Shown here in pieces: positions 1 through 8,155 of a stretch of 49,959 nucleotides of DNA. The translations under genes were made by a program, and so were the position numbers. Origin of the DNA: Sedimentisphaera sp050251615 (GTDB lineage Bacteria > Planctomycetota > Phycisphaerae > Sedimentisphaerales > Sedimentisphaeraceae); the NCBI GenBank assembly GCA_050251615.1, contig JBFWMM010000018.1:1-49959 (forward strand), read 5' to 3'. The number at the start of each line of letters is the position of its first letter. Position 1 is the stretch's first letter. The notes under the pieces are model-generated. The model saw only the letters and a program-made list of their open reading frames with translations, ran no database searches and was not told the DNA's origin.

Positions 1-1022
1 CTGCTCTTCGCTTCAAGTGAGAGGTCTGCGAAGAGTCCCTCGCGATACTTGTAGTAAGCAAGCGAAGCCACCATAACGGCGTTGTCTGTGCAGTACTTCA
101 TCGGGGCGGTGAGCAGTCGCAGATGGCGTTTTGCGCAAATCTGCTGCATCTCGTTTCTGAGCAGGGCATTTGCAGCAACGCCACCTCCCATAAGGACCGT
201 TTTAGCCTTGATGAGCTTCGAGGCTCGCATCGTCTTCTTCACGAGCACATCCACAACCGCCCTCTGGAACGAGGCGGCAATATCGGCAATCTCCTGCTCG
301 CTCATCTTTTCCACAAGGCTCCCCCCCTGCATATTCTTTCCGTTGCAATGGTACAGCACAGCCGTCTTTATCCCGCTGAACGAGAAATCCAAAGACTCTT
401 TCGATAGCATTGATCGCGGAAAGTCCACAGCTTTCGGATTGCCCTTCTCAGCAGCTCTCTGTATGCTGGGGCCGCCCGGGTAGGAGAGGTGCAGAATCTG
501 GGCCACCTTATCAAACGCTTCGCCTGCCGCATCGTCTATCGTATTGCCCATAAGCTCAAGCTCCAGCGGAGATTTGCAGGAGTAGAGGTTTGTATGGCCG
601 CCGGATACAATCAGCGCCACCGCCGGCAGCTTTATATCGCTCTGCTCAATCATCGCAGACTGCAAATGCGCGTGTACGTGGTTTATGCTGATAAGCGGCT
701 TATCCCACATCATCGCGAGCGTCTTTGCCGCTGTTACCCCGACAATAAGCGAAATCACAAGCCCGGGCTGATTGGCCACGGCCACCGCGTCTATATCGCC
801 TGCTTCAAGGCCGCTGTCCCTTATCGCTTTATCGACAACGGGATATATCTGCTCAATATGTGCGCGGGAGGCAATCTCCGGCACAACGCCGCCGAATGGC
901 TTGTGTATGTCGATCTGCGAAGAGATCACGCTCGAAAGCACATCGCTTCCGTTGCGGACAACCGCCGCGGCCGTCTCATCGCAGCTTGTCTCGATGGCAA
1001 GTATGTTTATGTTTTTTTTCAT
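1..1022 (-). CDS. tsaD: TsaD, tRNA threonylcarbamoyladenosine transferase (3' end cut by window edge)
   Basis: This enzyme transfers the threonylcarbamoyl group onto A37 of ANN-reading tRNAs in the cytoplasm, working with TsaB and TsaE. Translating the complement from the ATG at 1022 gives MKKNINILAIETSCDETAAA, the family's N-terminal nucleotide-binding signature. The metal-binding motif INHVHAHLQSA follows, with His115 and His119 in the expected place. VSGGHTNLY and SFSGIKTAVLYH are also typical. About 340 codons are visible without a stop, close to the usual full length, so only the last few residues are probably missing. It is the last visible gene of the nrdR-aminotransferase-tatC-tsaD run and starts 31 bp after the tatC stop, so it is probably co-transcribed. 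Nothing is odd apart from the truncation. Confidence 0.95.
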   Translation of the reverse strand, partial: MKKNINILAIETSCDETAAAVVRNGSDVLSSVISSQIDIHKPFGGVVPEIASRAHIEQIYPVVDKAIRDSGLEAGDIDAVAVANQPGLVISLIVGVTAAKTLAMMWDKPLISINHVHAHLQSAMIEQSDIKLPAVALIVSGGHTNLYSCKSPLELELMGNTIDDAAGEAFDKVAQILHLSYPGGPSIQRAAEKGNPKAVDFPRSMLSKESLDFSFSGIKTAVLYHCNGKNMQGGSLVEKMSEQEIADIAASFQRAVVDVLVKKTMRASKLIKAKTVLMGGGVAANALLRNEMQQICAKRHLRLLTAPMKYCTDNAVMVASLAYYKYREGLFADLSLEAKS

Positions 1023-1053
1023 AACTGCTAATATAGCGATTGGAGCCGCCGGT

Positions 1054-1854
1054 TCAATCAACTTCATTCTTCTTCGCTGCTCTACGCTCTATAAAGCTGC
1101 ATACAAAAATAGAACTCTCGTAGAGCACATAAAGCGGCAGAGCCAGAGAGAGCATGGAGATCGGATCGGGGGGCGTTGCCATGGCCGCAACGATAAACAG
1201 ACCGAGGAATACAAACTTGCGTACTTTCACAAGCCATTCGAGCTTGAGAAGCCCGAGCCTTACGGCAAACACTATCAGCACTGGCATCTGGAACGAAAGC
1301 CCGAACGCAAGCGTGAGCGAGAGCATAAAATTGACGTAATATGTCAGCGTGAGGACGGTTGTAACATAATCCACCCCCACATCAAATTTCATAAAGAAAT
1401 TCAGGATTATCGGCGCCACGAACAGTATAAAGAAGAACGAGCCGGCCATAAAGAGCCCGCCGCATACCGGCGTAACTATATAAACAAATCGCGTCTCCTT
1501 GGCGTAGAGCCCGGGCGAAACAAACTTCCAAAGCTGATAAACCACCCAGGGTGCGGAGAATATGACACCGAAAATCAGCGCGCATTTCATAAACATAAGA
1601 AACTTTTCCGCCGGCTGAATCGCCTGCATTACGGGCGTTGTGCCGGCAAGCTCCGCGGCCGCGGCGTACGGGTGCAGAAGCATGGCGAAGAAAAACTTCC
1701 CGAACGCCAGCGAAATCAGCATCCCCACAAAAATGCCTACAACAGAGAGACCAATACGGAGCCGCAGCTCCTCGATATGGTCCCCGAGTCCCATTGAACA
1801 GCCGCCTTCCTGATGCGGCTTTTTATCCGTATCGCGCTTGAGATAACTCTTCAC
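1054..1854 (-). CDS. tatC: TatC, twin-arginine protein translocase subunit
   Basis: TatC is the polytopic inner-membrane receptor that recognises twin-arginine signal peptides and exports folded proteins. The protein shows several hydrophobic segments and, near the N-terminus, the conserved cytoplasmic motif GDHIEELRLR. A periplasmic stretch reads FVSPGLYAKE. Later comes AFGLSFQMPVLIVF, where the acidic residue of E. coli TatC is Gln. The open frame begins with a GTG at 1854 that overlaps the stop of the upstream aminotransferase gene (GTGA). That start gives a 20-residue polar extension. An internal ATG at codon 21 (1794) gives MGLGDHIEELR, the normal family N-terminus, and is an equally good start. 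No tatA is visible nearby. At 266 or 246 residues the length suits the family. Confidence 0.93.
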   Translation of the reverse strand: MKSYLKRDTDKKPHQEGGCSMGLGDHIEELRLRIGLSVVGIFVGMLISLAFGKFFFAMLLHPYAAAAELAGTTPVMQAIQPAEKFLMFMKCALIFGVIFSAPWVVYQLWKFVSPGLYAKETRFVYIVTPVCGGLFMAGSFFFILFVAPIILNFFMKFDVGVDYVTTVLTLTYYVNFMLSLTLAFGLSFQMPVLIVFAVRLGLLKLEWLVKVRKFVFLGLFIVAAMATPPDPISMLSLALPLYVLYESSIFVCSFIERRAAKKNEVD

Positions 1855-2693
1855 GTGCCCCTCTCCACTATCTCACGAAACGCTGTTTCGAGCAACCTTG
1901 TCCCAGGCCCAACTACTCCCGCAGAGACGGGCTTTCCGTTAAATTCAATCGCGCCGACAATATCTTTAGTCGTTACGGCGATGAAAATCTCATCTGCCTT
2001 TGCCGCCTGCATGGGATTGAGAATTCTCTCTTCCATTTCCATGCCGGCAGCCTTCGCCGCAAGTGAAACGTATTTTCTTGTGATGCTGGGCAGGATTTCG
2101 TGCCCGAGCGGCCTTGTAACGATGCTGTTGCCGAAGATTGTGAAAAATGCCGAGCTTGAGCCCTCGGTGATGTCGCCGCGGCGGTCAACAAGAATCGCCT
2201 CGAAACAGCCCGCTTTGAGCGCAGCCTGCTTGGCAAGCACGTTCGGCAGGAGATTCAGGGATTTTATGTCGCATCTGCCCCAACGCTCATCCTTGGCAAG
2301 GCACAGCTTGACGCCCTTTTTATGCGTAGTGTGGTAGTCGGTTATCTCTCTAACCGTGAGAAAGATTTTCGGCTTGATGCCGTCTTTCCAGCCGTGAGCA
2401 CGGGGCGCGCAGCCTCTGGTTATGTGGATATATATTGCGGCGTCTTCAATCTCGCTCGCCGCGAATGAACGCTCTATCAGAGCGCGTATCTCTTTCATAT
2501 CGATGCCGGTAATCTGTATCTCGCGCAAACTCCTTTCGAGGCGGGCCAAATGGTCTTCAAGGGCAAAAAGCCTTCCGCCATACGAACGCAACACTTCATA
2601 AACACCGTCTCCAAAGAAGAGACCGCGATCCATTACAGACTCGTCAACCTCGAACAGCGGCATTGCCGAGCCGTTCACTACAGCTATTTCCAT
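1851..2693 (-). CDS. dat: Class IV aminotransferase, probable D-amino acid (D-alanine) aminotransferase
   Basis: This is a PLP enzyme of the branched-chain/D-alanine aminotransferase fold. It probably interconverts D-alanine and D-glutamate with their 2-oxo acids, supplying D-amino acids for peptidoglycan. The PLP lysine is Lys144 in CDIKSLNLLPNVLAKQAA and the cofactor-binding glutamate is Glu177 in DITEGSSSAFF. Arg98 and His100 in PRAHGW match the carboxylate-binding pair that marks D-amino acid aminotransferases in this fold, which argues against IlvE or 4-amino-4-deoxychorismate lyase (PabC). Length (280 residues) is normal. The start codon shares one base with the nrdR stop (TAATG), and the 3' end overlaps the tatC GTG, so translational coupling is likely on both sides. 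Family assignment is firm; D-specificity is inferred from the motifs. Confidence 0.85.
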   Translation of the reverse strand: MEIAVVNGSAMPLFEVDESVMDRGLFFGDGVYEVLRSYGGRLFALEDHLARLERSLREIQITGIDMKEIRALIERSFAASEIEDAAIYIHITRGCAPRAHGWKDGIKPKIFLTVREITDYHTTHKKGVKLCLAKDERWGRCDIKSLNLLPNVLAKQAALKAGCFEAILVDRRGDITEGSSSAFFTIFGNSIVTRPLGHEILPSITRKYVSLAAKAAGMEMEERILNPMQAAKADEIFIAVTTKDIVGAIEFNGKPVSAGVVGPGTRLLETAFREIVERGT

Positions 2694-3163
2694 TACTCAG
2701 GATTCCTTTCCTTATCAGTCTCAGAAACGGTATCAATAAAATCGCTCACGTCATTAAACTCGCGATAGACGCTTGCAAACCTTATATAGGCCACCTTGTC
2801 TAAGTCGCGCAGGTGATTCATCACGCATTCCCCGATAAACATCGACGAAACCTCTCTGTCGGAATGTTTGAACACATCTTCCTCAACCTTGTCGGCAAGC
2901 TGACGCAATTGCTCAGCCGAGATCGGCCGCTTGTAGCAGGCCTTCTCAAGCCCGCTGATGATTCTGTCGCGCTCGTACGGCACGCGTGTGTTATCCTTTT
3001 TGATAACACTGAGCCCCATATCCTCGGTTACCTTTTCGTACGTCGTAAAACGCCTGCCGCACTTGTTGCAGCAACGCCTGCGCCGGATTGTCCAGCCGCC
3101 GTCGGTTACGCGCGAATCGATTACTCTATCATCATCTATCTTGCAAAACGGGCAAAGCACCAT
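2693..3163 (-). CDS. nrdR: NrdR, transcriptional repressor of ribonucleotide reductase genes
   Basis: NrdR is a nucleotide-sensing repressor that binds paired NrdR boxes in front of ribonucleotide reductase genes. The protein opens with a zinc ribbon: Cys4 and Cys7 in LCPFC, then Cys32 and Cys35 in CCNKCGRRFTTYEKV. An ATP-cone domain follows, with VIKKDNTRVPYERDRIISGL, and the C-terminal part reads VAYIRFASVYREF. All are hallmarks, and the 156-residue length is standard. The ATG at 3163 has a strong Shine-Dalgarno GAGGTGA (3164-3170 on the complement). It is the first gene of the minus-strand operon and is divergent from aconitase. No nrd gene is in the window, but NrdR-box-like sites sit over its own promoter (separate entry). 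Confidence 0.96.
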   Translation of the reverse strand: MVLCPFCKIDDDRVIDSRVTDGGWTIRRRRCCNKCGRRFTTYEKVTEDMGLSVIKKDNTRVPYERDRIISGLEKACYKRPISAEQLRQLADKVEEDVFKHSDREVSSMFIGECVMNHLRDLDKVAYIRFASVYREFNDVSDFIDTVSETDKERNPE

Positions 3164-3179
3164 TCACCTCTGTATTATA

Positions 3180-3234
3180 ACACTATATGTGGAACAAACG
3201 CCGTATTTTAAGAGCCATATATGGTATGAGTCAA
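3180..3234 (-). promoter_or_regulatory. nrdR promoter with two putative NrdR boxes
   Basis: On the minus strand TTGACT (3229-3234), an 18-bp spacer and TAAAAT (3205-3210) make a sigma-70-like promoter with a leader of about 35 nt before the nrdR ATG. Two palindrome-like AT-rich sites resemble the NrdR box consensus acaCwAtATaTwGtgt: ACACTATATGTGG at 3180-3195 and CCATATATGG within 3212-3227. They start 32 bp apart, which is about the known spacing of paired boxes. The second box fills the -35/-10 spacer and the first lies just after the predicted start site. That placement would suit autorepression. Matches are about 11 and 10 of 16 positions, so this is a candidate and not proof. Confidence 0.5.
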
Positions 3235-3371
3235 GAAAAAAGTGGGGCGGGGCGAAATTGTTTATATCACCGACGCTACGGCGCGGTATTGTTTTTTTGC
3301 GTAAATGGAGTAAAATGATGCGGTTTAAGAATCTGCCAAGAGCTTTTTTGCATTATAACACGGAGACAGAT

Positions 3372-5327
3372 ATGGGAAAGACTCTCACATATAAAATTCT
3401 CGAATCGCACCTTTTAGACGGCGAATTAACGGCCGGCGCGCCTGTCGGCATACGTATCGACCAGACCCTCACGCAAGACGCCACCGGCACAACCGCATAC
3501 CTGCTGTTTGAAACTATGGGCGCAGGCAGGGTTAAGACGGAAAAGACCGTCAGCTATATAGACCACAATATGAGCCAGTTCGGCCCCGAAAACCACAACG
3601 ACCACCTCTACCTCCAGACCGTTTCCACAAAGAGCGGCGCTTACCACTCCCGCGCAGGCAACGGCATCTGCCATCAGGTGCATCTTGAGCGCTTCGGGCG
3701 CCCCGGGGCAACGCTCCTTGGAAGCGACTCGCACACTCCCACCGGCGGCGGAATCGGTATGATTGCAATCGGCGCAGGCGGCCTCGATGTGGCCGTGGCT
3801 ATGGGCGGCGGCGCATTCTATCTGACCGCCCCGAAGGTTATAGGCGTCAAGCTCACCGGTAAACTCACCGACTGGGTTGCCAGCAAGGACATCATCCTCA
3901 AGCTTCTCAGCATCCTTTCAACGAAAGGTAATGTGGGCTGCGTTGTCGAATACTTCGGCGAAGGCGTGGAGACTCTCAGCGTACCACAGAGAGCCACCGT
4001 TACCAACATGGGCGCAGAGCTCGGCGTAACCACAAGCCTTTTCCCCAGCGATGAGACAACAAAAGCGTTCCTCGAAGCACAGGGCCGCGGCGAAGTTTAT
4101 CAGCCATTCGCAGCAGATGCGGATGCAAAATATGACAGAGTAATAGAAATCAACCTCTCCGAGCTTGAACCGCTCGCCTCCTGCCCCTCCTCGCCTGACA
4201 ACATCAAACCGATAAGTGAGCTTGCGGGCAAGAAGGTTAATCAGGTTGTTATCGGCAGCTGCACCAACTCCAGCTTCACAGACCTTATGATGGTAGCAAC
4301 GGTTCTCAAGGGCAAGCTGGTTCATCCGATGGTAGAGCTGGGTATCGCGCCCGGGAGCAAGCAGGTACTGAATATGCTTGCCGCAAACGGCGCACTGGCA
4401 GACATCATCGCATCAGGCGCACGTATCCTCGAATGCGGCTGCGGTCCCTGCATCGGACAGGGCTTCTCGCCCGCAGACGGCACAATATCCCTGCGCACAT
4501 TCAACCGCAACTTTGCCGGCCGCACAGGCACAAAGGGCGATCAGGCGTATCTCGTGAGCCCGGAAACGGCAATTGCCGCCGCTCTCACAGGCGAGATTAC
4601 AGACCCGCGCTCGTTCGGCGCAGAGTTTCCTGCGGTTGCTCTACCAAGCAGCTACAAAATTGATGACAGCATGATTGAAGAGCCTCTCAGCGAGGAAGCG
4701 GCAAAGAACGCCGAAGTGCTTCGCGGGCCCACAATCGTAGTTCCTGAATCTCCCGCGCCTCTGGCAAAAGAGCTCACCGCGCAGGTAGTTTTGAAGTGCG
4801 GCGACAAAATCACAACCGACCACATCATGCCCGCGGGCGCGTTCCTCAAGTATCGCTCGAACGTACCGGAGTATGCGAAGGTTGTGTTCAACTGCTTTAC
4901 AGAAGAAGGCAAGCCGTCTTTTGCAGAGCGCAGTCTTGAGCTGAAAGCAAAGGGCATCGGCGGAGTAATCGTGGCATCAGAAAGCTACGGTCAGGGTTCT
5001 TCGCGTGAACACGCGGCGCTTTGCCCGATGTATCTGGGCATCAAGGCGGTTATCGCAAAGAGCATCGAAAGGATTCACAAAGCAAACCTCATCAACTTCG
5101 CCATCGTGCCGATTGAGTTTGCAAATCCGGCAGACTACGACAGCATTGAGCAGGCTGATGAGCTCCGCATTGCAGGCCTCGCAGAGGCCGTTAAAAACGC
5201 TGACAGCATCGTCATTGAAAACGTAACCAAAGGCACCCGCTTCACAGGCAAGCTCACTCTCTCAAGTAGAGACAGAGACATCCTGCTGAGCGCGGGCCTT
5301 CTCAACTACACGAAAAATAACAGCTGA
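3372..5327 (+). CDS. Aconitate hydratase (651-residue bacterial form)
   Basis: This [4Fe-4S] enzyme isomerises citrate to isocitrate in the cytoplasm. The cluster cysteines are visible: Cys297 in GSCTNSSFTD, and Cys357 and Cys360 in CGCGPCIGQG. Other hallmarks are LLGSDSHTPTGGG and ARILECGCGPC in the large domain, and DKITTDHIMPAG and YGQGSSREHAALCP in the C-terminal swivel domain. The start is the ATG at 3372, giving MGKTLTYKILESHLLDGEL. The frame is open further upstream, but that part is non-coding and overlaps nrdR. The 651-residue length fits the short bacterial aconitase branch and is well below AcnA or AcnB (about 850-900). hisI follows 5 bp after the stop. It could act on homologues such as homoaconitate or methyl-aconitate, but aconitase is the best call. 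Confidence 0.92.
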   Translation: MGKTLTYKILESHLLDGELTAGAPVGIRIDQTLTQDATGTTAYLLFETMGAGRVKTEKTVSYIDHNMSQFGPENHNDHLYLQTVSTKSGAYHSRAGNGICHQVHLERFGRPGATLLGSDSHTPTGGGIGMIAIGAGGLDVAVAMGGGAFYLTAPKVIGVKLTGKLTDWVASKDIILKLLSILSTKGNVGCVVEYFGEGVETLSVPQRATVTNMGAELGVTTSLFPSDETTKAFLEAQGRGEVYQPFAADADAKYDRVIEINLSELEPLASCPSSPDNIKPISELAGKKVNQVVIGSCTNSSFTDLMMVATVLKGKLVHPMVELGIAPGSKQVLNMLAANGALADIIASGARILECGCGPCIGQGFSPADGTISLRTFNRNFAGRTGTKGDQAYLVSPETAIAAALTGEITDPRSFGAEFPAVALPSSYKIDDSMIEEPLSEEAAKNAEVLRGPTIVVPESPAPLAKELTAQVVLKCGDKITTDHIMPAGAFLKYRSNVPEYAKVVFNCFTEEGKPSFAERSLELKAKGIGGVIVASESYGQGSSREHAALCPMYLGIKAVIAKSIERIHKANLINFAIVPIEFANPADYDSIEQADELRIAGLAEAVKNADSIVIENVTKGTRFTGKLTLSSRDRDILLSAGLLNYTKNNS

Positions 5328-5332
5328 ACCTT

Positions 5333-5737
5333 ATGGATAAGCAAGCGATAGAAGAAGGCAACGTGTTCTGCCCGAAATTCAACACGGACGGCCTGATTAT
5401 GGCCGTCTGCCAGGAAGCCGGCAGCGGCGATGTGCTGATGTGTGCGTTTATGAACGAAGAGGCGTTGCGAGAGACTATCAGCACCGGCCGCGCCACGTTC
5501 TACAGCCGTTCGCGCAAAAAACTCTGGCGCAAAGGCGAGCAGAGCGGGCACTTCCAGAAAGTGGAGCAGATACTTACAGACTGCGACCAGGACTGCATCC
5601 TGCTGAAGGTGAGCGTGGACGAGGGGCAGTGTCATGTGGGCTATAAATCCTGCTTCTACCGCGAAGTAACGGGCCCCGAGAGCCTCAATACAATCGCGGA
5701 AAAGGTTTATGATCCAAACGAGGCCTACGGCAAATAA
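5333..5737 (+). CDS. hisI: HisI, phosphoribosyl-AMP cyclohydrolase
   Basis: HisI opens the adenine ring of phosphoribosyl-AMP in the third step of histidine biosynthesis. The protein shows the family core: VLMCAFMNEEALRET, ATFYSRSRKKLWRKGEQSGH, and the metal-binding stretch DCDQDCILLKV followed by GQCHVGYKSCFYR, with its zinc/magnesium cysteines and aspartates. At 134 residues it is the stand-alone form, without the HisE pyrophosphohydrolase domain. It starts 5 bp after the aconitase stop, so it is almost certainly co-transcribed and perhaps translationally coupled. No other his gene is nearby, so the pathway is scattered in this genome. A probable terminator follows. Confidence 0.96.
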   Translation: MDKQAIEEGNVFCPKFNTDGLIMAVCQEAGSGDVLMCAFMNEEALRETISTGRATFYSRSRKKLWRKGEQSGHFQKVEQILTDCDQDCILLKVSVDEGQCHVGYKSCFYREVTGPESLNTIAEKVYDPNEAYGK

Positions 5738-5754
5738 AGCAAACGCAAGGGCCC

Positions 5755-5790
5755 CTTCCTTGTTCGCAAGCAGGCTTGTGGAAGTTTTTA
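5755..5790 (+). terminator. Probable terminator after aconitase-hisI
   Basis: CTTCC (5755-5759) pairs with GGAAG (5780-5784), followed directly by TTTTT (5785-5789). An inner CTTG-TTCG-CAAG hairpin or CAAGC-AG-GCTTG hairpin may form inside. It lies 17 bp after the hisI stop and just before the rpmF promoter candidate, so it separates two transcription units. Confidence 0.45.
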
Positions 5791-5791
5791 C

Positions 5792-5875
5792 TTGACAAAG
5801 CGGCGATTTTACGAAAAATTTGCCTCTCTATGTAACGAAAACAGAGCCCCACTGCACTTAAGAGAGTCGTGGGGT
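5792..5875 (+). promoter_or_regulatory. Candidate promoter and leader hairpin for rpmF-plsX-fab operon
   Basis: A perfect TTGACA is at 5792-5797; 17 bp later comes AAAATT (5815-5820), a weak -10. Downstream, CCCCAC (5847-5852) pairs with GTGGGG (5869-5874), extended by a G-U pair, with a 16-nt loop and then GCGATTTTTAAT. The hairpin sits about 50 bp before the rpmF start, so it could be an attenuator or a protein-binding leader. No known riboswitch was recognised. Confidence 0.35.
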
Positions 5876-5926
5876 GCGATTTTTAATAGCGAAAGCGCAC
5901 AGAACTTTAATGTATCGGAGACTATA

Positions 5927-6115
5927 ATGCTTCCAGTAAAGAAAATCAGTCGTACAAGAACCAGGTCGAGAAGAGCACACCACGCTCTCAAGCCGGTTAA
6001 CTACTCAGTATGCGGCCAGTGCGGTCAGTCAAAGCTCCCCCACAGCGCCTGCGGCAACTGCGGTTATCTTAACAGCAAGATCAGCATTGATCTCAGCGCC
6101 GGGGCAAACGACTAA
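5927..6115 (+). CDS. rpmF: Ribosomal protein L32 (bL32)
   Basis: This small protein is a component of the 50S ribosomal subunit. Starting at the ATG at 5927 it is 62 residues: an N-terminal basic segment MLPVKKISRTRTRSRRAHHA, then a zinc ribbon with the pairs CGQC and CGNC. This is the zinc-binding version of L32. The frame is open upstream to 5792, but the family N-terminus and the promoter elements fix the start at 5927. plsX begins 2 bp after the stop, the common rpmF-plsX-fab order. The DUF177/YceD gene that often precedes rpmF is absent here. Confidence 0.93.
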   Translation: MLPVKKISRTRTRSRRAHHALKPVNYSVCGQCGQSKLPHSACGNCGYLNSKISIDLSAGAND

Positions 6116-6117
6116 GC

Positions 6118-7137
6118 ATGCGAGTCGCATTGGACGCGATGGGCGGCGACGGCGCACCCGATGTTAATATCGAGGGCGCTATTCTCGCAGCCCTTGAAAT
6201 GGAAAAGGGTGATATGATTTATCTTGTCGGCCCGGAGAGCCTCATCAAAGAGAAACTCGCCGCCAACAAGTTATACGCCAAGCTGACAAACATCCACGTA
6301 GTAAATGCCACGGAAGTTATCGGCATGTGCGAACCGCCCGTAGAAGCGATACGCAGAAAGAAAGACAGTTCGATAAGCGTTATGGCAAAGCTCGCCGCAA
6401 ACGGCGAGGTTGACGCGATTGTCTCCGCCGGCAATACCGGCGCGTGCGTTGCGGCAAGCCAGCTTCGTGTGCGCAATCTGCCCGGCGTCAACCGCCCCGG
6501 TATTGCAACAGTCTTTCCGACGCAATCAGGACCGCATACAATCTGTGATGTAGGAGCGAACGTATCCTGCAAACCCATCAATATATACCAGTATGCCGTT
6601 ATGGCTAGCGTTTATGCCAGGCAGATGCTCGGCATAGACAACCCGCGAGTGGGTCTCTTGAGCATAGGCGAAGAGGACAGCAAAGGCAACGACATCACGA
6701 AGAAAACAAGAGAATTGCTCAAGGCAGATCCAAGGCTCAACTTCATCGGCAACATTGAAGGCCGCGACATATTCAAGGGCGTATGCGATGTTACGGTATG
6801 TGAGGGATTTGTGGGCAATATCGTCCTCAAACTCACAGAAGGACTCGTTGACCACCTCTTCAAGGCGATAAAAGACGAAATTAAGAAAGAAAACATTTTC
6901 CTCGCCCTGAAATTCAAGGGTATGATGAAAAAGTTCTATAAGAAGTATGACTATCACGAGTACGGCGGAGCGCTACTGCTCGGGATCAACGGGACGTCAG
7001 TTATATGCCACGGTTCAAGCGAACCGAGGTCCATAAAAAATGCTGTGCTGGCGGCCAAAAAATTTACCAACAAACACATAAACGATAAGATAGTCGAATG
7101 GCTGTTGAACTCGTCTGTGGAGACACCAAATGAGTAA
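6118..7137 (+). CDS. plsX: PlsX, phosphate acyltransferase
   Basis: PlsX turns acyl-ACP and phosphate into acyl-phosphate, the donor used by PlsY to start phospholipid synthesis; it is a peripheral membrane enzyme. The N-terminus MRVALDAMGGDGAPDVNIEG is diagnostic. Other family stretches are SAGNTGACVAASQLRVRNLP, DVGANVSCKP, GRDIFKGVCDVTVCEGFVGN and HEYGGALLLGINGTSVICHG. The length of 339 residues is normal. It starts 2 bp after rpmF and its last 8 bases overlap fabH, so translation of the three genes is likely coupled. Confidence 0.97.
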   Translation: MRVALDAMGGDGAPDVNIEGAILAALEMEKGDMIYLVGPESLIKEKLAANKLYAKLTNIHVVNATEVIGMCEPPVEAIRRKKDSSISVMAKLAANGEVDAIVSAGNTGACVAASQLRVRNLPGVNRPGIATVFPTQSGPHTICDVGANVSCKPINIYQYAVMASVYARQMLGIDNPRVGLLSIGEEDSKGNDITKKTRELLKADPRLNFIGNIEGRDIFKGVCDVTVCEGFVGNIVLKLTEGLVDHLFKAIKDEIKKENIFLALKFKGMMKKFYKKYDYHEYGGALLLGINGTSVICHGSSEPRSIKNAVLAAKKFTNKHINDKIVEWLLNSSVETPNE

Positions 7138-8140
7138 TTCTTCGGTGAAAAGGAAATCACTGAGCGCCGTTATCAAGGGTACCGGCTCCTATCTTCCTGA
7201 AAAGATTCTTACTAACTACGACCTCTCCAAAATCGTTGAAACAAGTGACGAGTGGATAACCACAAGAACGGGTATCAAGGTTCGTCATATAGCAGCCGAA
7301 AACGAAACCACTGCAACAATTGCAACAGAAGCTGCCCGCAGAGCTCTTGAGGCCGCTCAGATGAGCGCCGAAGAACTCGATCTGATCATCATCGGAACAG
7401 TAACGCCCGAGATGGTATTCCCGTCAACTGCCTGTTTCGTGCAAACAGCTATCGGCGCCGTAAACGCGACTGCTTACGACATCAGCGCGGCATGCAGCGG
7501 TTTTATATTTGCCCTTACCAACGCAGCAACCGCAATCAAAGGCGGATTGTACAAAAACGCACTGGTAATCGGCGCTGAAACCCTCAGCAAAATCACCAAC
7601 TACAAAGACCGCGCCAGCTGCATTCTCTTCGGAGACGGTGCAGGAGCGGTTGTTCTGAGCGGTTCAGAAGAAGAAAACACCGGCGTAATCTACAGCACTA
7701 CCGGCTCCGACGGCAATGGGTGGGAATGCCTGAACTGTCAGGCATATGGCTCGCGTTACCCCGCCCCTAAACCTCTTGAAGATGAGTCGCTCAAATATAT
7801 GTTTATCAACGGCAGAGAAGTTTATCAGCTCGCCGTAAGACGCATCATTGAAGTAGTTGAAGAATGCCTGAAGGAAGCAGAGATTAAAATCTCGCAGATC
7901 AAGCAGTTCATACCGCATCAGATGAACATTAGAATTATAGAATCCAGCGCTAAAAGGCTCGGCCTCGAAGACGAGCAGATTTTTGTGAATATAGACAAAA
8001 CCGGTAACACCAGCGCCGCTTCCATTCCGATAGCGCTTGATGAGTGCTACAGGAGCGGAAAGATCGGCAAGGGCGATTATGTTTCGATTGTCGCTTTTGG
8101 TGCCGGTCTCACCTGGGGCGGCAATATAATCAGGTTTTAA
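7130..8140 (+). CDS. fabH: FabH, beta-ketoacyl-ACP synthase III
   Basis: FabH condenses an acyl-CoA primer (usually acetyl-CoA) with malonyl-ACP to start each fatty-acid chain. The catalytic triad is visible as Cys122 in ISAACSGFIF, His263 in FIPHQMNIRI and Asn293 in DKTGNTSAASIP. The N-terminal YLPEKILTNYDL and TSDEWITTRTGIKVRH are also typical, as is the end FGAGLTWGGNIIRF. Length 336 is normal. The ATG lies inside the end of plsX. fabD follows 15 bp downstream. Confidence 0.97.
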   Translation: MSNSSVKRKSLSAVIKGTGSYLPEKILTNYDLSKIVETSDEWITTRTGIKVRHIAAENETTATIATEAARRALEAAQMSAEELDLIIIGTVTPEMVFPSTACFVQTAIGAVNATAYDISAACSGFIFALTNAATAIKGGLYKNALVIGAETLSKITNYKDRASCILFGDGAGAVVLSGSEEENTGVIYSTTGSDGNGWECLNCQAYGSRYPAPKPLEDESLKYMFINGREVYQLAVRRIIEVVEECLKEAEIKISQIKQFIPHQMNIRIIESSAKRLGLEDEQIFVNIDKTGNTSAASIPIALDECYRSGKIGKGDYVSIVAFGAGLTWGGNIIRF

Positions 8141-8155
8141 CCGGAGTTTTATTAA

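Noticed and set aside
772..1797. Long plus-strand open frame opposite tatC and tsaD
   Set aside because: It is a compositional shadow of two well-supported minus-strand genes, with runs of Arg/His/Glu and no family features.
2958..3371. Upstream extension of aconitase
   Set aside because: The added residues overlap nrdR on the other strand and do not match aconitase; MGKTLTYKILE at 3372 is the family-like start.
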